The position numbers and the translations under genes are program-made. Below the pieces are notes generated by a model. The model was not told the origin of the DNA and made no database searches. It was given only the letters and a program-made list of their open reading frames with translations. Positions 41,348-43,573 of a DNA stretch of 43,573 bases are shown here, in pieces. This stretch comes from Nonlabens sp. (GTDB lineage Bacteria > Bacteroidota > Bacteroidia > Flavobacteriales > Flavobacteriaceae). Numbering within the stretch: position 1 is the stretch's first letter; each line of letters begins with the position of its first letter. The stretch is from NCBI GenBank assembly GCA_020630715.1, contig JAHDIQ010000012.1, positions 1 through 43,573 on the forward strand. The letters run 5' to 3'.

Positions 41348-42685
41348 GTGAAAAACGGCATCAATATTAACACAAAGGATATTTTAAAGCTCGCTTTTCC
41401 TGCAATCATTGCTGGAATTGCAGAGCCTTTAATTAGTCTTACAGATGTTGCTGTTATAGGTAACATGTATAATAACGCGGTTGAAGGATTACTAGCTGTA
41501 GGATTAGTAGGATCTTTTTTAAGTGCTATTATCTGGACACTAGCTCAAACTAAAACCTCTTTAAGTTCTATAGTTTCAAAAGCGGTAGGAGATCATACCA
41601 CTCAAAGTTTAAAACCTTTAATTCCACAAGCAATCTGGCTTAATATCGCCCTAGGAGTTCTAATTTATGCGGTTACAGCACCACTAGCTACTTATATTTT
41701 TACCTTATATAATGCGACAGATCATGTATTAGAATTATCAGTAGGATATTATCAAATACGTGCGATAGGATTTCCTATCACCTTGAGCGCTTTTGCTATT
41801 TTTGGAGTATTTAGAGGATTGCAAAACACTTCATGGGCTATGATCGCTAGTTTGTGTGGTGCGCTGGTGAATGTCGTTCTGGATTATGTTCTAGTTTACG
41901 GCGTTTCAGATTTAATTCCTTCTTATGGAGTTATGGGCGCTGCCTATGCAAGTCTAGTGGCTCAATTAGTGATGTTGTTAATTGCTGTGTTTTATCTCTA
42001 TCATAAAACACCATTCAGCCTTTCTTTAAGTAGTAAAGTAATCCATCCAAAACTTAAAAATCATATAGCATTAGCCGCAAATTTCTTTTTACGCACTGTA
42101 GCGATTAACCTTGCCATCTTTTTATCCTATCGTTATGCATCAGGATATGGAGAAACTTACGGCGCAGCTCATGCTATTATGATGAATATTTGGTTGTTTT
42201 TCTCCTTTTTTATTGACGGATTTGCAAATGCTGGTAACGCCATAGGTGGTAAATTACTAGGTTCTAGAGATGCTATTTCCCTTAGATATCTAGCTAAAAA
42301 AACCACTACCTATGGAGTCGTAGTTGCCATTACTTTAGCATTATTGTGCGCTGGATTATACACTTTCATAGGCAATCAGTTTACAGATGATGAGGTAGTT
42401 TTAGCCTTATTTCTCAACGTATTCTGGATGGTACTCGTGATGCAACCGGTAAATGCGGTAGCATTTGTTTTTGACGGAATTTTTAAAGGTTGGGGCGAGG
42501 CAAGTTACCTGCGTAATTTGCTGTTCGTACTTACGCTAGGTGTTTTCATTCCTACCTTATTACTTGCAGATTTTCTGGGATGGAAGTTACATGCGATTTG
42601 GCTTGCGTTCACCTTTTGGATGATCGGTAGGGCAGTGGTGCTTTATTTAAAGTTTCAGAATAGAGTGACTAGTATGGATCAGTAA
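41348..42685 (+). CDS. MATE-family efflux transporter (DinF-like)
   Basis: The 445-aa protein has about 12 hydrophobic segments and the two-fold MATE pattern: LAFPAIIAGIAEPLISLTDVAVIGN near the start and NFFLRTVAINLAIFLSYRYASGYGETYGAAHAI in the second half. MATE proteins expel drugs or metabolites using Na+ or H+. The start is a GTG 13 bp after the T9SS gene stop, and there is no terminator between, so the two may be transcribed together. Confidence 0.92.
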   Translation: MKNGININTKDILKLAFPAIIAGIAEPLISLTDVAVIGNMYNNAVEGLLAVGLVGSFLSAIIWTLAQTKTSLSSIVSKAVGDHTTQSLKPLIPQAIWLNIALGVLIYAVTAPLATYIFTLYNATDHVLELSVGYYQIRAIGFPITLSAFAIFGVFRGLQNTSWAMIASLCGALVNVVLDYVLVYGVSDLIPSYGVMGAAYASLVAQLVMLLIAVFYLYHKTPFSLSLSSKVIHPKLKNHIALAANFFLRTVAINLAIFLSYRYASGYGETYGAAHAIMMNIWLFFSFFIDGFANAGNAIGGKLLGSRDAISLRYLAKKTTTYGVVVAITLALLCAGLYTFIGNQFTDDEVVLALFLNVFWMVLVMQPVNAVAFVFDGIFKGWGEASYLRNLLFVLTLGVFIPTLLLADFLGWKLHAIWLAFTFWMIGRAVVLYLKFQNRVTSMDQ

Positions 42686-42696
42686 AATGGTGATAA

Positions 42697-42718
42697 TTAC
42701 GCTTTCGCGAAAGCGTAA
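42697..42718. repeat. Iterated palindrome, copy 10, full 22-bp form (intergenic)
   Basis: Perfect 22-bp palindrome with arms TTACGCTTTCG, 11 bp after the MATE gene stop. It might serve as a terminator-like hairpin, but no T run follows it. Confidence 0.92.
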
Positions 42719-42795
42719 CCTAAAAGAACTTGATCCCTTTGTAGAACAGGACGAAAGCCTCATTAAATTAATGCCATGCAATTCTATAAATCCAA

Positions 42796-42803
42796 TATCT
42801 TTG
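42796..42803 (+). promoter_or_regulatory. -7 promoter box TATCTTTG for the small membrane gene and PTPS
   Basis: Exact TAnnTTTG, 16 bp before ATG 42820. Confidence 0.6.
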
Positions 42804-42819
42804 CAACAAAATCATTCCA

Positions 42820-42945
42820 ATGGTATTAGTAGAAAACTGGTTTATTGAATTTTCTAGATTTATGGGTGGATCTGGTATCTTTCTTTTGATTGCACTTATC
42901 CTGGTAATAGTTGTGGTTTATAATAAATGGAAAGGCAGACGCTAA
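42820..42945 (+). CDS. 41-residue single-pass membrane protein coupled to the pterin gene
   Basis: MVLVENWFIEFSRFMGGSGI, a hydrophobic helix (FLLIALILVIVVVY, about 21-34), and a basic end NKWKGRR. Its stop TAA overlaps the next ATG (TAATG, 42943-42947), so translation is coupled. A TAnnTTTG box lies just upstream. It resembles the 33-residue peptide at 11553 in design (helix then basic tail), though not in sequence. Confidence 0.7.
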   Translation: MVLVENWFIEFSRFMGGSGIFLLIALILVIVVVYNKWKGRR

Positions 42946-43397
42946 TGAAAAAAGTACGTATTACAAAAGAATTTACATTTGAGACTGGTCATGCCTTATA
43001 CGGTTATGATGGTAAATGTCGCAATGTTCACGGTCACAGTTATAAACTTGCAGTTACCGTAATAGGAACGCCTATTGATGATATGGGAAATGTAAAGCAC
43101 GGTATGGTAATCGACTTTACAGATCTTAAGAAGATCGTTAAAGAAGAGATCGTAGATCCATTTGACCATGCTACAGTATTTAATAAAAACACACCTCACG
43201 TTGAACTGGCAAAAGAACTCTCTCAACGTGGTCATGAGGTCATTCTAGCTGACTACCAGCCTACTAGTGAGAATATGATCCTAGATTTTGCAGATAAAAT
43301 CAAGAATAGACTTCCTGAAAATATTAGTTTACACAGCTTAAGATTACGCGAGACAGAAACTAGCTATGCAGAATGGCATGCTAGTGATCAATATTAA
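42945..43397 (+). CDS. queD: 6-pyruvoyltetrahydropterin synthase/QueD-like enzyme
   Basis: The 150-aa protein carries the zinc His motif TGHALYGYDGKCRNVHGHSYKL (His, then Cys24 as catalytic base and HGH), DFTDLKKIVKEEIVDPFDHATVFN (active-site Asp/His) and the C-terminal ETETSYAEW, with the conserved Glu. It converts dihydroneopterin triphosphate toward tetrahydropterin or to 6-carboxy-tetrahydropterin, the first queuosine step. I chose ATG 42945, which overlaps the stop of the 41-residue gene, over an upstream in-frame start (42927). The QueD-versus-PTPS activity is not settled by the sequence. Confidence 0.92.
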   Translation: MKKVRITKEFTFETGHALYGYDGKCRNVHGHSYKLAVTVIGTPIDDMGNVKHGMVIDFTDLKKIVKEEIVDPFDHATVFNKNTPHVELAKELSQRGHEVILADYQPTSENMILDFADKIKNRLPENISLHSLRLRETETSYAEWHASDQY

Positions 43398-43554
43398 ACC
43401 TAAGTTTAAGCTTAAATATAAATCTAAAAGCAAACTGCCATCGCGAGAGTAGCACAACGATCTGCAGTCGTTTTAATGGAGTCACTTGTATTATTAGATC
43501 ATTCTAGGTCAACAACTAAGGTAAAAGTATATTCAATTCAACTTTGACATCATA

Positions 43555-43573
43555 ATGAAATTTATAGATTCTA
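43555..43573 (+). CDS. Possible start of a further gene, cut by the window end
   Basis: ATG at 43555 opens MKFIDS with no stop before the window ends. Too short to identify. Confidence 0.25.

Noticed and set aside
2022-42718. The iterated palindrome as a set of terminators or as parS sites
   Set aside because: There is no T run after most copies and six are inside genes, so not terminators. The sequence differs from the usual parS (TGTTTCACGTGAAACA), and parS is not iterated at this density.

Overview
The window looks like a chromosomal segment from a low-GC marine Bacteroidota, most likely a Flavobacteriaceae (a Nonlabens/Dokdonia-type genome is my guess from memory, not a result). Evidence: a gliding-motility lipoprotein gene (gldH), a large secreted metalloprotease-like protein with a type IX secretion (T9SS) sorting tail, many short lipoproteins, Bacteroidetes-type promoters (TAnnTTTG -7 box) often only a few bases from the ATG, little sign of Shine-Dalgarno sequences, and a sufB-sufC-sufD cluster. 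Most of the window is ordinary core chromosome; there is no phage, plasmid or CRISPR array.

Layout. 1-100: 3' part of tRNA-Asn and its terminator. 179-3474: an orphan small protein, a PLP enzyme and a universal stress protein. 3730-10246: a tightly packed + strand run (RicT-like PSP1 protein, gldH, penicillin-binding protein 1A, DnaQ-like exonuclease, fused oligopeptide-type ABC ATPase), several genes overlapping. 10455-16601: SPOR/HU-like envelope protein, a 33-residue membrane peptide, an Xaa-Pro aminopeptidase, a GapN-like aldehyde dehydrogenase, a lipoprotein and lpxD. 16797-19760 is the accessory part: two AT-rich unknown genes bordered by related inverted elements, an SSB paralogue without the usual acidic tail, and a GIY-YIG nuclease gene embedded in an array of about 70-bp hairpin repeats. 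19761-31129: envelope proteins, hemC-hemA divergent from an AraC regulator, a Cys/Met PLP enzyme, a histone-deacetylase-like enzyme, and a TetR regulator divergent from an alpha/beta hydrolase with matching putative operators at both promoters. 31210-37717: two tandem small CCSKC proteins, thiL, then the Fe-S assembly genes (IscA/SufA-like, sufB, an inserted lipoprotein, sufC, sufD). 37776-43573: tRNA-Ala, the T9SS-secreted protein, a MATE transporter, and a 41-residue membrane protein coupled to a 6-pyruvoyl-tetrahydropterin synthase/QueD-like gene.

The strongest unexplained signal is a highly iterated palindrome with core GCTTTCGCGAAAGC. It occurs ten times (nine exact, one with a single mismatch), four times between genes and six times inside genes, where it is read in all three frames. 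Three of the intergenic copies are perfect 22-bp palindromes. The second is the GIY-YIG gene within its hairpin array, which could be a nuclease-associated REP-like mobile system. The third is the TetR operator pair. Functions and motifs were assigned by reading the sequence and recalling families; no database search was possible.
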